57,318 bases of DNA from a bacterium (GCA_014874355.1 JACWAJ010000054.1:1-57318); one strand, 5' to 3'; shown: positions 7,444 to 17,793, counted from the stretch's first letter. Notes: generated by a model from the letters alone, not told the origin. Made by a program: numbers and translations.

Positions 7444-8979
7444 ATGCTGCACACGATGCCTCAGTCGTCCGATAAACGTCCTGTGGCCGGTTTGGCCGCG
7501 CCGCAGCCCAAGCAAGCTCGCATAGGCGTACTGGTCGTTGCCTACAACGCCGATACCACCCTGGCGAAAGTACTGGACCGAATTCCCGCGGATTTCCGGA
7601 AGAAGATTGCCAAGGTCTATGTTTGCGACGATCACAGTCAGGATTCGACGTACCGGGTCGGCCTCGACTATCGACTAACCTCAGACCTTCCGATGGTGGT
7701 GATCCGGCACCCTCGTAATCTCGGTTACGGAGGCAATCAGAAAGCGGGATACCGTTTGGTGATTGACGGCCATCTGGACATCATCGTCCTGCTGCATGGG
7801 GACGGCCAGTATGCTCCAGAGTGCATTGCGGATCTGGTCTCTCCGCTGGAGAGGGGTGAGTGCGATGCCGTCTTTGGATCGCGGATGATGACGAAGGGCG
7901 GTGCGCGCAAAGGTGGGATGCCGCTTTACAAGTTCGCCGGCAATCGCATTTTGACGAAGTTCGAAAATAGGGCTCTGGGGATGCGTCTCAGCGAATTCCA
8001 TTCCGGGTACCGTGCATATCGCGTGCAAGCACTGGCGGAGATCCCGTTCGAGACGAACTCCGACGGGTTCAATTTCGATACCCAGATAATCATTCAACTC
8101 CATGATGCAGGCAAGAGGATCATGGAGGTACCGATCCCAACGTACTACGGAGATGAGATCTCGTATGTCAATGGGATCAAGTACGCGAAGGACATTTTTG
8201 TCGACGTTCTTCGATATCGTTTGCAAAAGCGTGGCTTTGCTTCCGGCGACCTTGGCAATGTGGGCCATGAATACACATTCAAGCCTGGCGAGACGAGTTC
8301 ACACTGGCGCATCCTCAATCAGCTACGCCGGTTACCACCATCTCGGATTCTCGATCTCGGCGTCTCGGGAGGTCGGCTCGGGCGGTTGGCTCGCGAATAC
8401 GGCCATGAGGTTACCGGGGTGGATGTCGTGGAGCCGCCTGGGGTACGTGATCGGCTGGACAATTTCTTCGTTGCCGATTTGGATCTCGGCATTCCGGCTG
8501 ATGTCGGCTCGGGTTACGACGTCGTAGTCGCGGCAGACGTACTCGAGCATGTGCGCAAGCCGGAGGAACTGCTGGTACAGATCCGGTCTTTACTATCTCC
8601 CAAGGGCGTGGTGATCGCGTCGATCCCTAACTTTGGACATTGGTATTCCCGCGGGCGCACTGCACTGGGCCTATTCGACTATGACCAGCGAGGGATCTTG
8701 GACCGCGGGCATGTGCGGTTCTTCACCCGTCGCAGCTTTCACCGTCTGGTTGCAACGGCGGGCCTGTCTGTGGTTAGAACCGAGTATGTCGGTCTGCCCC
8801 TTGACGTCCTTGCTCAAAAACAGCGGGTCGTAGCTCGTGGAGTGCGTACGATGGAGGCCATGTTGGTTGCACTCCGCCCAACGATGTTTGCGTACCAGAT
8901 CATCTTTCGCCTTGAGGCACAGCGACCTGGCGTTGTTCTTGGGGTTCCCCGGAACCAGAAAACTGAATTCCCTGCATGA
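7444..8979 (+). CDS. Fused glycosyltransferase family 2 and SAM-dependent methyltransferase
   Basis: The 511-residue protein has two domains. Residues about 25-265 are a GT-A glycosyltransferase of the DPM1/family 2 type: GVLVVAYNADTTL start, RHPRNLGYGGNQKAG, the nucleotide-sugar motif LLHGDGQYAPE, and the SDGFNFDTQ block. Residues about 285-460 are a class I methyltransferase with the glycine-rich motif ILDLGVSGGRLGRLA and VVVAADVLEHV. This architecture fits surface polysaccharide or glycolipid synthesis. An in-frame ATG at 7456 is an alternative start; TATATG just before 7444 could be a -10 box, which would favour the later start. The stop lies one base before the convergent tRNA-Arg gene. 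Confidence 0.88.
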   Translation: MLHTMPQSSDKRPVAGLAAPQPKQARIGVLVVAYNADTTLAKVLDRIPADFRKKIAKVYVCDDHSQDSTYRVGLDYRLTSDLPMVVIRHPRNLGYGGNQKAGYRLVIDGHLDIIVLLHGDGQYAPECIADLVSPLERGECDAVFGSRMMTKGGARKGGMPLYKFAGNRILTKFENRALGMRLSEFHSGYRAYRVQALAEIPFETNSDGFNFDTQIIIQLHDAGKRIMEVPIPTYYGDEISYVNGIKYAKDIFVDVLRYRLQKRGFASGDLGNVGHEYTFKPGETSSHWRILNQLRRLPPSRILDLGVSGGRLGRLAREYGHEVTGVDVVEPPGVRDRLDNFFVADLDLGIPADVGSGYDVVVAADVLEHVRKPEELLVQIRSLLSPKGVVIASIPNFGHWYSRGRTALGLFDYDQRGILDRGHVRFFTRRSFHRLVATAGLSVVRTEYVGLPLDVLAQKQRVVARGVRTMEAMLVALRPTMFAYQIIFRLEAQRPGVVLGVPRNQKTEFPA

Positions 8980-8980
8980 G

Positions 8981-9052
8981 TACCCCCGCCAGGAATCGAA
9001 CCTGGGCACATGGTTTAGGAAACCACTGCTCTATCCGCTGAGCTACGGGGGC
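8981..9052 (-). tRNA. tRNA-Arg (anticodon CCT)
   Basis: The minus strand folds into a complete 72-nt cloverleaf. The acceptor pairs GCCCCCG with CGGGGGT, the D arm is GCTC-AGCGGATA-GAGC, the anticodon stem-loop is GTGGT-TTCCTAA-ACCAT with anticodon CCT, and the T arm is CCAGG-TTCGATT-CCTGG. The discriminator base is A at 8981. CCA is not encoded. The anticodon reads AGG codons. It starts one base from the end of the convergent glycosyltransferase gene. Confidence 0.95.
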
Positions 9053-9060
9053 TAGAGAGA

Positions 9061-9084
9061 GAATAGCGAGCTGGCTCGCTATTC
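9061..9084. repeat. Perfect 10-bp inverted repeat (hairpin) beside tRNA-Arg
   Basis: GAATAGCGAG and its exact complement CTCGCTATTC are separated by CTGG, giving a stable hairpin on either strand. It begins 8 bp upstream of the 5' end of tRNA-Arg. Read on the minus strand, the stem is followed by TCTCTCTA, and read on the plus strand by a GC-rich stretch without a T run, so it is not a clear intrinsic terminator in either direction. It could stop minus-strand read-through ahead of the tRNA or be a processing or binding site. Confidence 0.6.
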
Positions 9085-9194
9085 GACCGAGCGACGCCGC
9101 CGTAACGTATGTACGGGGGCAAGCGTAGGGAACTGGAGAAGAGAGCGTAGCAAGCGAGTCGACCGGCTGTGCTCCGTAGCCGATAATTGCGGCG

Positions 9195-9770
9195 ATGGTC
9201 GAACTCGAGCCTTCGCAAAAAGACGGTACCGCGCTGCTCGCACTCATCCGGTCTATCGACGCCACCGCCGAGCGGTGCGCGGCGCGGTGCCGGGGCAGCC
9301 GGTGCGACGATGCCGCGCACATACTGTCAGCTTCGGCGGATCGTGCCAAGCTCACGGTTGTGATCTCACTTCTGCGCTTGGCGACCGACCACCGCAATGG
9401 ACGCCGTGTCGCCGTGCGGACGGTTGCCGGGGTCCTGGCAACCACGGCACTGGTGGATGTGGCCAAGAGTCACGTCGGCCGGATGCGTCCCGCAGTGGGC
9501 GCGCCATTGAAATTCGGCGTTCGCCCGCAAACCAGCTCGTCGTTTCCTTCAGGGCACGCTGTATCGGCAGCGATGGTCGCCGTGTCGATTGCGGAGGACC
9601 GGAAGTCGTGGCGGGTTCCGCTGGCGCTCTTTGCGGCGTCGGTCGGATGGTCGCGGGTGCAGGTGGGTTTGCACCATGCCAGTGACGTTGCCGGTGGTCT
9701 CGCCATCGGGACCGTGGCCGGGTTTGCGTTGCGGCGCCTGGTACCGCTGCGGGGCAGGCGTAAACCCTAA
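9195..9770 (+). CDS. PAP2-superfamily membrane phosphatase
   Basis: The 191-residue protein carries the three-part acid phosphatase signature in order: KSHVGRMRP (residues about 94-102), PSGH (about 120-123) and SRVQVGLHHASDVAGG (about 152-167). Hydrophobic segments surround these motifs, so the active site should face the outer side of the membrane. Likely substrates are lipid phosphates such as phosphatidic acid or undecaprenyl diphosphate; the sequence does not decide between them. The polar N-terminal third is unlike the family core. The TAA stop overlaps the TAG stop of the convergent hydrolase gene within CTAA at 9767-9770. Confidence 0.85.
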   Translation: MVELEPSQKDGTALLALIRSIDATAERCAARCRGSRCDDAAHILSASADRAKLTVVISLLRLATDHRNGRRVAVRTVAGVLATTALVDVAKSHVGRMRPAVGAPLKFGVRPQTSSSFPSGHAVSAAMVAVSIAEDRKSWRVPLALFAASVGWSRVQVGLHHASDVAGGLAIGTVAGFALRRLVPLRGRRKP

Positions 9771-10579
9771 TCGCGGTGCGGCAGGCCGTACAACGTACGG
9801 GCGTCGGCCAGTAGATCGAGATCGATGTCTGCGAGGACGAGGTCTTCGCCAGCCCGATCGCTGCGGGCGATAGCACCCCGAAAGGGGACCGCTACCTGGG
9901 AGCGTCCCAGTAATTGCTTGAATTGCGCTGCATCGCTGCCGGCGCATGCCCCTGCGGCATTGGCGAAAACGATGGCGATGGAGTTCTCGAAAGCGCGGGT
10001 GACACACAGCGCGTCTACATGGGTCGCCTCGGCGGCAGGCGCGTGTTTCACCTCGTTGCCCTGTAACTGCCGGCACCAGTAGGCGGGAACGGTGACAATG
10101 TCGGCACCGGCGCCGGCAAGTCCCGTCATGTGTTGGGCCGAGGTGATGTCCCAGCAGATCGCCAGGCCGACCTGCCCGAAACGGGTCGCCACCACAGTTG
10201 TGCTGTTCCCGGGGTGGCCGTGCGGCTGCTCGGTGCGCCACAAATGGGTCTTGTCGTGATGGCCCAGAACAGTTCCGGACCGATCGACGTAGTACGTCCG
10301 GTTGAGACGGGCGTCGGGTGAGCCCTCGATAATCGACCCGGTGACGATGTCGATCTTGGCCTTGCGTGCCACGTCTTGGAGTCGCTCTACCCAGGAGGCG
10401 TGGGTATCGATCATCTGTGTGGCTGCTCCGATAGGGCCGGTCAGAAAAAGCTCAGGAAAGACGATCAGTTCGGCCCCCTCGGTGGCGGCGTGGCGAGCCA
10501 CGCCGGCCGCGCGGGTCAAATTGAACTCGGGATCGTGGAGCCGGATCTCTGTCTGGGCGGCTGCGACACGGACGGCCAT
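9767..10579 (-). CDS. Carbon-nitrogen hydrolase (nitrilase superfamily)
   Basis: The 270-residue protein has the Glu-Lys-Cys catalytic triad of the nitrilase superfamily: Glu43 in LIVFPELFLTG, Lys near residue 110 in HHDKTHLW, and Cys near residue 143 in VGLAICWDI. Members hydrolyse amides, ureas or nitriles; many in this size range are omega-amidase or carbamoylputrescine-amidase-like. The substrate cannot be told from motifs alone. It is a single gene, with 80 bp to the divergent CHAP-protein gene, which must contain both promoters. Confidence 0.88.
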   Translation of the reverse strand: MAVRVAAAQTEIRLHDPEFNLTRAAGVARHAATEGAELIVFPELFLTGPIGAATQMIDTHASWVERLQDVARKAKIDIVTGSIIEGSPDARLNRTYYVDRSGTVLGHHDKTHLWRTEQPHGHPGNSTTVVATRFGQVGLAICWDITSAQHMTGLAGAGADIVTVPAYWCRQLQGNEVKHAPAAEATHVDALCVTRAFENSIAIVFANAAGACAGSDAAQFKQLLGRSQVAVPFRGAIARSDRAGEDLVLADIDLDLLADARTLYGLPHRD

Positions 10580-10659
10580 GGTCGGGAGTCTAGGAATGTG
10601 TTCTCTGTGTGTGACGAATCCGTCTCCATCGTGTGAGTTGTCGACGGGTTCTCTGTTAG

Positions 10660-12042
10660 ATGCCTAGCTTGAAGAATGTGAGCAGACGTTCTCCGCGTTC
10701 CTTCCTTCTTGTGGCCTGCGCCATGCTTGGGGTCTTGGCGCCGGCTGTATTCGAGGCCGTGCCAGTCCGCGCGGCGCCCGTCCCTTTTGGCACGGTCTTG
10801 GTGAGCGGGCAAGATTGGGCGGGTGCATCCTCAGCATTGGGGGATCTCAACGTCTACTCCAACGGCAGTGGGTCCACCGATCGGTGGGGGCCGTACGGTC
10901 TCGAGTACGAGTGTGTTGAACTCGCTACACGCTGGGCGGCCATACGTTTTGGTGACAACCCGTGGAGTTGGAACATCTGGTACGCCTACCAGATGTGGTC
11001 GGCCGGACCGCACCTGCAGGTGCCATTCCAGCAGCTTTCCAATGGTGGCAGTGTCCCGCCGCAGTTCGGTGACATCCTGGTTTTCAGCAATACGGCCACC
11101 AATGCCACTGGCCACGTTGCGGTCGTTGCCGGCGTCGGGCCGGGCTATGTGGACATCGTGGAGCAGAACTGGAACAACTCCAATCCCACGGGGCGTGCAC
11201 GCCTGCCCATCTCGGGCACGACCATGCCCATTCGCTACGGTCTGCCGATCATTGGCTGGTTACGGGCCAGCACCGCGCCGACAGGACTTCAGGGCAACGC
11301 CGGGCCGGGGGGCTATACGCTCGATGGCTACGGATCTGTGCACCCGTTCGGTAGTGCTCCCCCGGCGGTCCAGGGTCCCTCGTGGCCGGGCTGGGATATC
11401 GCGCGTAGTGTTGCCCGTATCCCTGGACAGCCCAGCGGTTACGTGCTTGACGGATTTGGTGGCGTTCACCCGTTCGGCGCCGCAGTGTCCGCTGGTGTGA
11501 CCAGCTACTGGCCGAATTGGAACATTGCTCGCGGTATCGCGATCCGGCCTGACGGGCACAGTGGTTACGTGGTGGACGGCTGGGGCGGCATCCATCCCTT
11601 TGGTGGCGCGCCTCCGGTCGCCTTGTCCGCTTACTGGCCGGGTTGGGACATCGTTCGTGGCATCGTTCTGAGACCGGATGGCGTGAGTGGCTACACCCTG
11701 GACGGGTGGGGTGGGGTGCATCCCTTTGGCGATGCACCTGAGGTTGACGTCACCGGGTACTGGTCGGGCTGGGATATTGCTCGATCCATCACGCTTCGAA
11801 CTGACGGCATCAGTGGCTGGGTTGTTGACGGCTACAACGGCGTACATTCCTTTGGCGGCGCGCCCGCGGTGGCTTCGACCGGCTACTTCCCAGGGCAGGA
11901 TGTGGCTCGGGGTGTGATGGCGCTCGATGCGGCCGGTGGTTATACCGTCACGGCATGGGGCAATGTGCGTGCCTTTGGCGACGCCCCACCGGTTGAGGTT
12001 TCTGCGACCTTCAGTTCGGCCGTGGCGCACGGTCTGTCTTAG
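10660..12042 (+). CDS. Secreted CHAP-domain protein with six HPFG repeats
   Basis: The 460-residue protein starts with a signal peptide (basic residues, hydrophobic stretch 14-31, likely cleavage after VRA at about 38). A CHAP amidase/peptidase domain follows at about 45-205, with Cys85 in EYECVELATRW and His152 in ATGHVAVVAG as catalytic residues. From about 208 to 455 come six tandem repeats of roughly 45 residues built on GGYxLDGxGGVHPFGxAP then YWPGWDIARGI. Such repeats probably form a beta-propeller-like or wall-binding module. The repeats differ from each other, so they are old rather than freshly duplicated. It is probably exported to remodel or bind peptidoglycan or surface polymers. 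Confidence 0.85.
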   Translation: MPSLKNVSRRSPRSFLLVACAMLGVLAPAVFEAVPVRAAPVPFGTVLVSGQDWAGASSALGDLNVYSNGSGSTDRWGPYGLEYECVELATRWAAIRFGDNPWSWNIWYAYQMWSAGPHLQVPFQQLSNGGSVPPQFGDILVFSNTATNATGHVAVVAGVGPGYVDIVEQNWNNSNPTGRARLPISGTTMPIRYGLPIIGWLRASTAPTGLQGNAGPGGYTLDGYGSVHPFGSAPPAVQGPSWPGWDIARSVARIPGQPSGYVLDGFGGVHPFGAAVSAGVTSYWPNWNIARGIAIRPDGHSGYVVDGWGGIHPFGGAPPVALSAYWPGWDIVRGIVLRPDGVSGYTLDGWGGVHPFGDAPEVDVTGYWSGWDIARSITLRTDGISGWVVDGYNGVHSFGGAPAVASTGYFPGQDVARGVMALDAAGGYTVTAWGNVRAFGDAPPVEVSATFSSAVAHGLS

Positions 12043-12058
12043 AACGTGGGGGCGGGCG

Positions 12059-12478
12059 CTACGCCTCGTCCAATTGGCGCGCCAGCCATAGCCAGACAAG
12101 TGGCGCCATTGCCGCGATAGGCAGGCTGACGGTCAGCAGGCGACCCAGTCGATCACGGTGCTTGACCGATCCCACTAGAACGGCGCAATCCGCGGCATCG
12201 CAGAAGGCGTTTAGGCGCAGCATGGATGTGGTTGGATAGCCGGCACGTGTTTGCTCCAGGACGCTTATGCCCAGCGCCACCTGCCGGACACCGAAGAACC
12301 CGAGGATGACGCGTCCAGACGGCGTGAGGCCGGCATCGAGGCCCATGATCCCGACGATCTTGCGTTGTGCTAGCAGAACGCCGGCGCCGATGGCCACGCG
12401 ACCGGCAGCCAGGATGCCGGCCAGACGGCGGATCTGATCCGGGGAGGCAGTGAGCATTCGGCCATGATGCCACGCCAT
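12059..12478 (-). CDS. Small hydrophobic membrane protein of unknown function
   Basis: The 139-residue product has about four hydrophobic segments (around 17-37, 56-74, 87-103 and 113-133). Short phrases such as GIMGLDAGLTPSGRVILGFFGVRQVALG resemble DUF4267-like membrane proteins, but I cannot name a function. The start is uncertain: ATG 12478 or the in-frame ATG at 12457. The gene diverges from proC, leaving only about 50-70 bp for both promoters. Confidence 0.6.
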   Translation of the reverse strand: MAWHHGRMLTASPDQIRRLAGILAAGRVAIGAGVLLAQRKIVGIMGLDAGLTPSGRVILGFFGVRQVALGISVLEQTRAGYPTTSMLRLNAFCDAADCAVLVGSVKHRDRLGRLLTVSLPIAAMAPLVWLWLARQLDEA

Positions 12479-12529
12479 GTCGGCAGGACGCTATGGGTGC
12501 GCCAGTACCCTGCTAGGCTTGGCCCTCAT

Positions 12530-14426
<1,897 letters not shown>

Positions 14427-14566
14427 CCACGGCGCGATCGCGGTCTTGACAAGGGCGTCCCATTGTCCGACTTATATATAGGTCTGGCTCCGTCGACGTC
14501 CGGAAGGCCCAGGCCCAACGGTTGAGTAGCACAAACAGAGCGGCCTCACCTTGGGGACTTTGAGCG

Positions 14567-14641
14567 TCGGGAAGGGGAGATTCGAACTCCCGACCTCACG
14601 GTCCCGAACCGTGCACTCTAACCTGGCTGAGCTACTTCCCG
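14567..14641 (-). tRNA. tRNA-Pro (anticodon CGG)
   Basis: The minus strand forms a 75-nt cloverleaf. The acceptor pairs CGGGAAG with CTTCCCG, the D arm is GCTCAGCCAGGTTAGAGT, the anticodon stem-loop is CACGG-TTCGGGA-CCGTG with anticodon CGG, and the T arm is GGGAG-TTCGAAT-CTCCC. The discriminator is A at 14567 and CCA is not encoded. It reads CCG codons. The 140 bp between the deaminase gene and this tRNA hold an AT-rich TATATATA stretch and nothing else I can name. Confidence 0.95.
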
Positions 14642-14733
14642 AGGCCGCGTCATGATACCTGTCGGTCCAGTGTCCGCGGCCCGGCAGGGGGCTGGTGGCA
14701 CAATCCCAGGCGTTGACTCGGCATACTGAGTCT

Positions 14734-14738
14734 GGAGG
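14734..14738 (+). promoter_or_regulatory. Ribosome binding site fixing the SRPBCC protein start
   Basis: GGAGG lies 10 bp before ATG 14749. It selects this start over the in-frame upstream ATG at 14695, which has no such site and lies close to the tRNA-Pro promoter side. Confidence 0.7.
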
Positions 14739-14748
14739 TTTTCGTGCC

Positions 14749-15231
14749 ATGAGCAGCGTGAAGGTCAGCACTGAGATCGACGCTCCCGTCGAAGCCGTCT
14801 TCGCCTATGTCGACGACCATCGCAACACCACGAAGTACATGCGCGATCTGACCCAGTGGTCTCCGGTCGACGGCAAGGATCACGGCAAGGGCGCCATGTT
14901 TGAGGTCGGCCTGAAGGCCGGCCCCAAGGTTTTCGACTCCATCATCGAGATGAATGCCTGGGTCGAGAACAAGACCATCGGCTGGGTGTCGCGCGAGGGC
15001 TTCCAGCACAAGGGACGCTGGACTTTCACTGCCAAGGCCGGTGGCACCCGAGCTGCCTTCGAGATGGAATATGACCTCGGCGGCGGCATTGCCGGCAGGT
15101 TGCTTGCCCGGGCGGTCGAGCCGATCGTCCACCTGAATATCTCGAAGTCGGCCGAGACCCTCAAGGCCCAGGTCGAGAAACTGGGTTCCAAGGGCAAGGC
15201 GCGTGTCCCTGCCCGTTCCAGGAGCAGGTGA
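14749..15231 (+). CDS. SRPBCC / polyketide cyclase-like protein
   Basis: The 160-residue protein has the START-like SRPBCC pattern: VSTEIDAPVEAVFAYVDDHRNTTKYM at the start, a central strand-rich part with GWVSREGFQHKGRWTF, and a final helix containing HLNISKSAETLKAQVEKL. These folds bind hydrophobic ligands. No catalytic motif can be assigned. A short Lys/Arg-rich tail ends the protein. The strong ribosome binding site at 14734-14738 supports the start. It is followed after 12 bp by the double-GNAT gene and may be the first gene of the unit reaching to darA. Confidence 0.8.
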   Translation: MSSVKVSTEIDAPVEAVFAYVDDHRNTTKYMRDLTQWSPVDGKDHGKGAMFEVGLKAGPKVFDSIIEMNAWVENKTIGWVSREGFQHKGRWTFTAKAGGTRAAFEMEYDLGGGIAGRLLARAVEPIVHLNISKSAETLKAQVEKLGSKGKARVPARSRSR

Positions 15232-15243
15232 GATGGCTGCTGT

Positions 15244-16299
15244 ATGAACGTACGGCCGGCCTCGTTCCGCGATCTCGGCCGGATCGAGCAGCTCTACACG
15301 CAGGCACTGGCGGAGGGTGACCCCTACGCCAATCCACTCCACCCCGAGCGCCCGGTGCCTCAGGCATCGGCGCTGATCCGTCTCTGGTACCTGGTCTCCA
15401 AGACGCTCTCGTCGCTAATGCCCCTGTCCGAAGGTGGGGACACGCTCTACGTTGCCGAGGACAGCGTGGTCGGTGTCGTGGGTTTCGTCCAGGCGCAACC
15501 GGCGCCGGGCAAGACCCGGGCCTGGCAGATCGTGAACCTATGCACTGTGACGACGGCACTTCGCGAAGCCGCAGCCGAACACCTGCTCACGGGGTTGTGC
15601 CAGCGGGGGCAGGACGCCGGTGTGCGCCGCTTCTATGTTCGCCTGCCTCTCGATCACCCCCTGCTCACGGCCTTCGTGGCACAGGGTTTTGGTCAATACG
15701 CCACCGAACAAATCCTCTTCTCCGACTGCGACCGTATTGAAGGCGTCAGAACGGCCGGTGTGTTGCGACCTGCACGGCGTGATGACATGGACGACGTCTA
15801 CCTGCTCTATCTGCGGGTCACGCCCGCGACCGTTGCGGCGGTCGAAGCGCCTAACCGCAAAGCGTGGGAGTCGACCTTTGGCGGCGGCGCGGTCGCTCGC
15901 TTGGGCCGGGATGAAGCCAGCCATTTCATCGCGGAGCGGTCGGGTGTCCATGGCTGGGCGGCTATTCGAACTGCATCGGCGGCCCGTCCCACGGGAATGT
16001 GGCTGCTGTACGACGCCCACGACGGCCCTTCGCGGGAGGCCTTTTTGGATGCTGTCTTTGCCGAGCTTCCTGGGGGGCCGGTGTCGTGCGTGTTGCGACA
16101 CTATGATTCCGAGCTCATCCGCTCGTTGCAGCAGCGCGGCTTTGCCATCTATGGCACCCAGGTGCTGCTGGCGAAGGATCTCGCCGTCCGGGTACGACAG
16201 CGCGCTCTGCTGAGGGGAAAACGCAAGAAGCCGATTTTGGTGCCGGCCGGCTTGGCCCGCACCGTCGAGAACCTGGGTCGGAGAGAGCCATTACGATGA
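15244..16299 (+). CDS. Tandem GNAT-fold acetyltransferase-like protein
   Basis: The 351-residue protein looks like two GNAT domains in a row. The first (about 1-160) begins MNVRPASFRDLGRIEQLY, has the core strand LYVAEDSVVGVVGFVQ and ends GFGQYATEQILF. The second (about 170-320) begins LRPARRDDMDDVYLLYL and ends RGFAIYGTQVLLAKDL. The acetyl-CoA loop Q/RxxGxG/A is poorly kept in both halves, so enzymatic activity is uncertain. A basic C-terminal segment follows. It overlaps the AAA ATPase gene by ATGA at 16296-16299, so the two are probably made together. Confidence 0.75.
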   Translation: MNVRPASFRDLGRIEQLYTQALAEGDPYANPLHPERPVPQASALIRLWYLVSKTLSSLMPLSEGGDTLYVAEDSVVGVVGFVQAQPAPGKTRAWQIVNLCTVTTALREAAAEHLLTGLCQRGQDAGVRRFYVRLPLDHPLLTAFVAQGFGQYATEQILFSDCDRIEGVRTAGVLRPARRDDMDDVYLLYLRVTPATVAAVEAPNRKAWESTFGGGAVARLGRDEASHFIAERSGVHGWAAIRTASAARPTGMWLLYDAHDGPSREAFLDAVFAELPGGPVSCVLRHYDSELIRSLQQRGFAIYGTQVLLAKDLAVRVRQRALLRGKRKKPILVPAGLARTVENLGRREPLR

Positions 16300-17726
16300 T
16301 TCCTTACGGACCATCCTGGCAGGAAGAACTGGCGCTTCTGTTCGAGTCGCTGCCGCCTCGAATCAGTGCCGAGGCCGAACGTCTCGCCGCCTCCCGTGGT
16401 GATCTTCTCGAAGTCATTCTCGATCTCGGGCGTCTTCCCGCGGCCCGCTTTGTCGACGGCGATGCGATTCTTGGCGACGAACAGGTGGAGTTTGCCGATC
16501 TCGAACACGTCACCGAGCGGGTTGGCGATTTTGGTGACGACAATCGCGCCGGGATCGAGCGCACCCTTCACCGGATCAGCGCCATCCGCAACCGCGCCGG
16601 CACGATTGTCGGCCTGACCTGCCGGGTGGGGCGCGCGGTTACCGGCACCGCCGACATCATCAAAGACATCGTGGTCGATTCCCGCAGCATTCTCCTGCTG
16701 GGTGCGCCGGGTATCGGCAAGACCACGATGTTGCGCGAGTGCGCCCGCATGCTCAGCGACGAGTGCGGCAAGCGCGTCGTGATCGTCGACACCTCCAACG
16801 AGATCGGCGGCGATGGCGACATACCCCATCCCGGCATTGGCCGCTCCCGGCGCATGCAGGTGGTGACGCCGCTCGAACAACACGCCGTCATGATCGAGGC
16901 GGTCGAGAACCACATGCCCGAAGTCATCGTCATCGACGAGATCGGCACGGAGGCCGAGGCGCTGGCGGCACGGACGATTGCGGAACGCGGGGTTCAGCTC
17001 GTCGCCACCGCGCATGGCAGGACGCTGGACAACCTGCTCGTCAACCCAACCCTGAACGACCTCTTGGGAGGCATCCAGAGCGTCACCCTCTCGGACGAAG
17101 AGGCGCGACGGCGAGGCACGCAGAAGAGCATCCTCGAACGCAAAGCGCCTCCGACCTTCGACGTCCTGGTGGAGATCCAAGACCGCGACCAGGTGGTGGT
17201 GCACATGCCCCTGGATGAGGTTGTCGACGAGGCGTTGCGCGGTCGCTTCAAGGCCCCCCAGATACGGGTGCGCGGCGTTGACGGTCAGGTTGTATCGCGC
17301 ATCGACACGTCCGCGGCCAAACGTCGTGGTGTATTCGAGCCGGCACCCTTTGACACGGAACGGTCCAATGTTCTCGACCGGCGCTCACGCCGGGGCACGA
17401 TCGACATCAACAACCACCCCGGCTACGGCGAGGGCTATGACGATTGGGGTGCCCATCCGCGTGCGGGGCACCCGATTTCGATCTTCCCGTATGGGGTCTC
17501 TCGACAGTACCTTGAGCAGTCGGTTCGCGAATTGCACCTGCCGGTGCGCATTCAGCATCACGTCGACGCCGCCGACATGGTGTTGACGCTCAAGAACTAC
17601 TACCGCCGCAAGGACTCGCCGGTGCGTGCTGCCGAGGCCAGTGGGATTCCCATCCAGGTGCTGCGTAGCAACACGGTCGCCCAGATCAAGGAGGCCCTGG
17701 AGCGGATGTACGGCCCGGCCGAATAA
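16296..17726 (+). CDS. R3H-type AAA ATPase (Ycf45 / SpoIIIAA-like)
   Basis: The 476-residue protein matches the single-stranded nucleic acid-binding R3H/AAA family related to plastid Ycf45 and the secretion-type ATPase SpoIIIAA. Walker A GAPGIGKTT is at about 136-144 and Walker B VIVIDEIGTEAEA at about 209-221, with the family phrases RVVIVDTSNEIGGDG and ATAHGRTLDNLLVNP between and after. A linker with Arg-rich, low-complexity sequence (about 345-400) leads to a C-terminal domain, YGVSRQYLEQSV to VRAAEASGIPIQVLRSNT. The role in bacteria is unknown; RNA binding or filament/secretion support have been suggested. Its place between a GNAT protein and tmk-darA is noted below. Confidence 0.85.
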   Translation: MIPYGPSWQEELALLFESLPPRISAEAERLAASRGDLLEVILDLGRLPAARFVDGDAILGDEQVEFADLEHVTERVGDFGDDNRAGIERTLHRISAIRNRAGTIVGLTCRVGRAVTGTADIIKDIVVDSRSILLLGAPGIGKTTMLRECARMLSDECGKRVVIVDTSNEIGGDGDIPHPGIGRSRRMQVVTPLEQHAVMIEAVENHMPEVIVIDEIGTEAEALAARTIAERGVQLVATAHGRTLDNLLVNPTLNDLLGGIQSVTLSDEEARRRGTQKSILERKAPPTFDVLVEIQDRDQVVVHMPLDEVVDEALRGRFKAPQIRVRGVDGQVVSRIDTSAAKRRGVFEPAPFDTERSNVLDRRSRRGTIDINNHPGYGEGYDDWGAHPRAGHPISIFPYGVSRQYLEQSVRELHLPVRIQHHVDAADMVLTLKNYYRRKDSPVRAAEASGIPIQVLRSNTVAQIKEALERMYGPAE

Positions 17727-17782
17727 GATTCACGGCGGCGACAGCCACCAGGGTTGCGCCAAAGCCTTTTCGGCCCCTGACC

Positions 17783-17787
17783 AGGAG
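17783..17787 (+). promoter_or_regulatory. Ribosome binding site fixing the tmk GTG start
   Basis: AGGAG lies 6 bp before GTG 17794. The frame is open upstream to 17626 over the end of the ATPase gene, but only this GTG has a ribosome binding site and sits just before the thymidylate kinase homology. Confidence 0.7.
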
Positions 17788-17793
17788 ACTCTT

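Noticed and set aside
11300-12030. DNA-level tandem repeats in the CHAP-protein gene
   Set aside because: The protein repeats are clear, but the nucleotide copies have diverged, so it is an old protein repeat and not an unstable DNA repeat.
14446-14478. TTGACA followed by TATATA as a promoter for the SRPBCC gene
   Set aside because: Spacing is 20-21 bp, too long for a usual sigma-70 promoter, and the region leads first into the antisense of tRNA-Pro. Kept only as a weak possibility.
16149-17204. 351-codon minus-strand ORF opposite the AAA ATPase
   Set aside because: Mirror frame of a conserved ATPase with clear Walker motifs; no protein-like features of its own.
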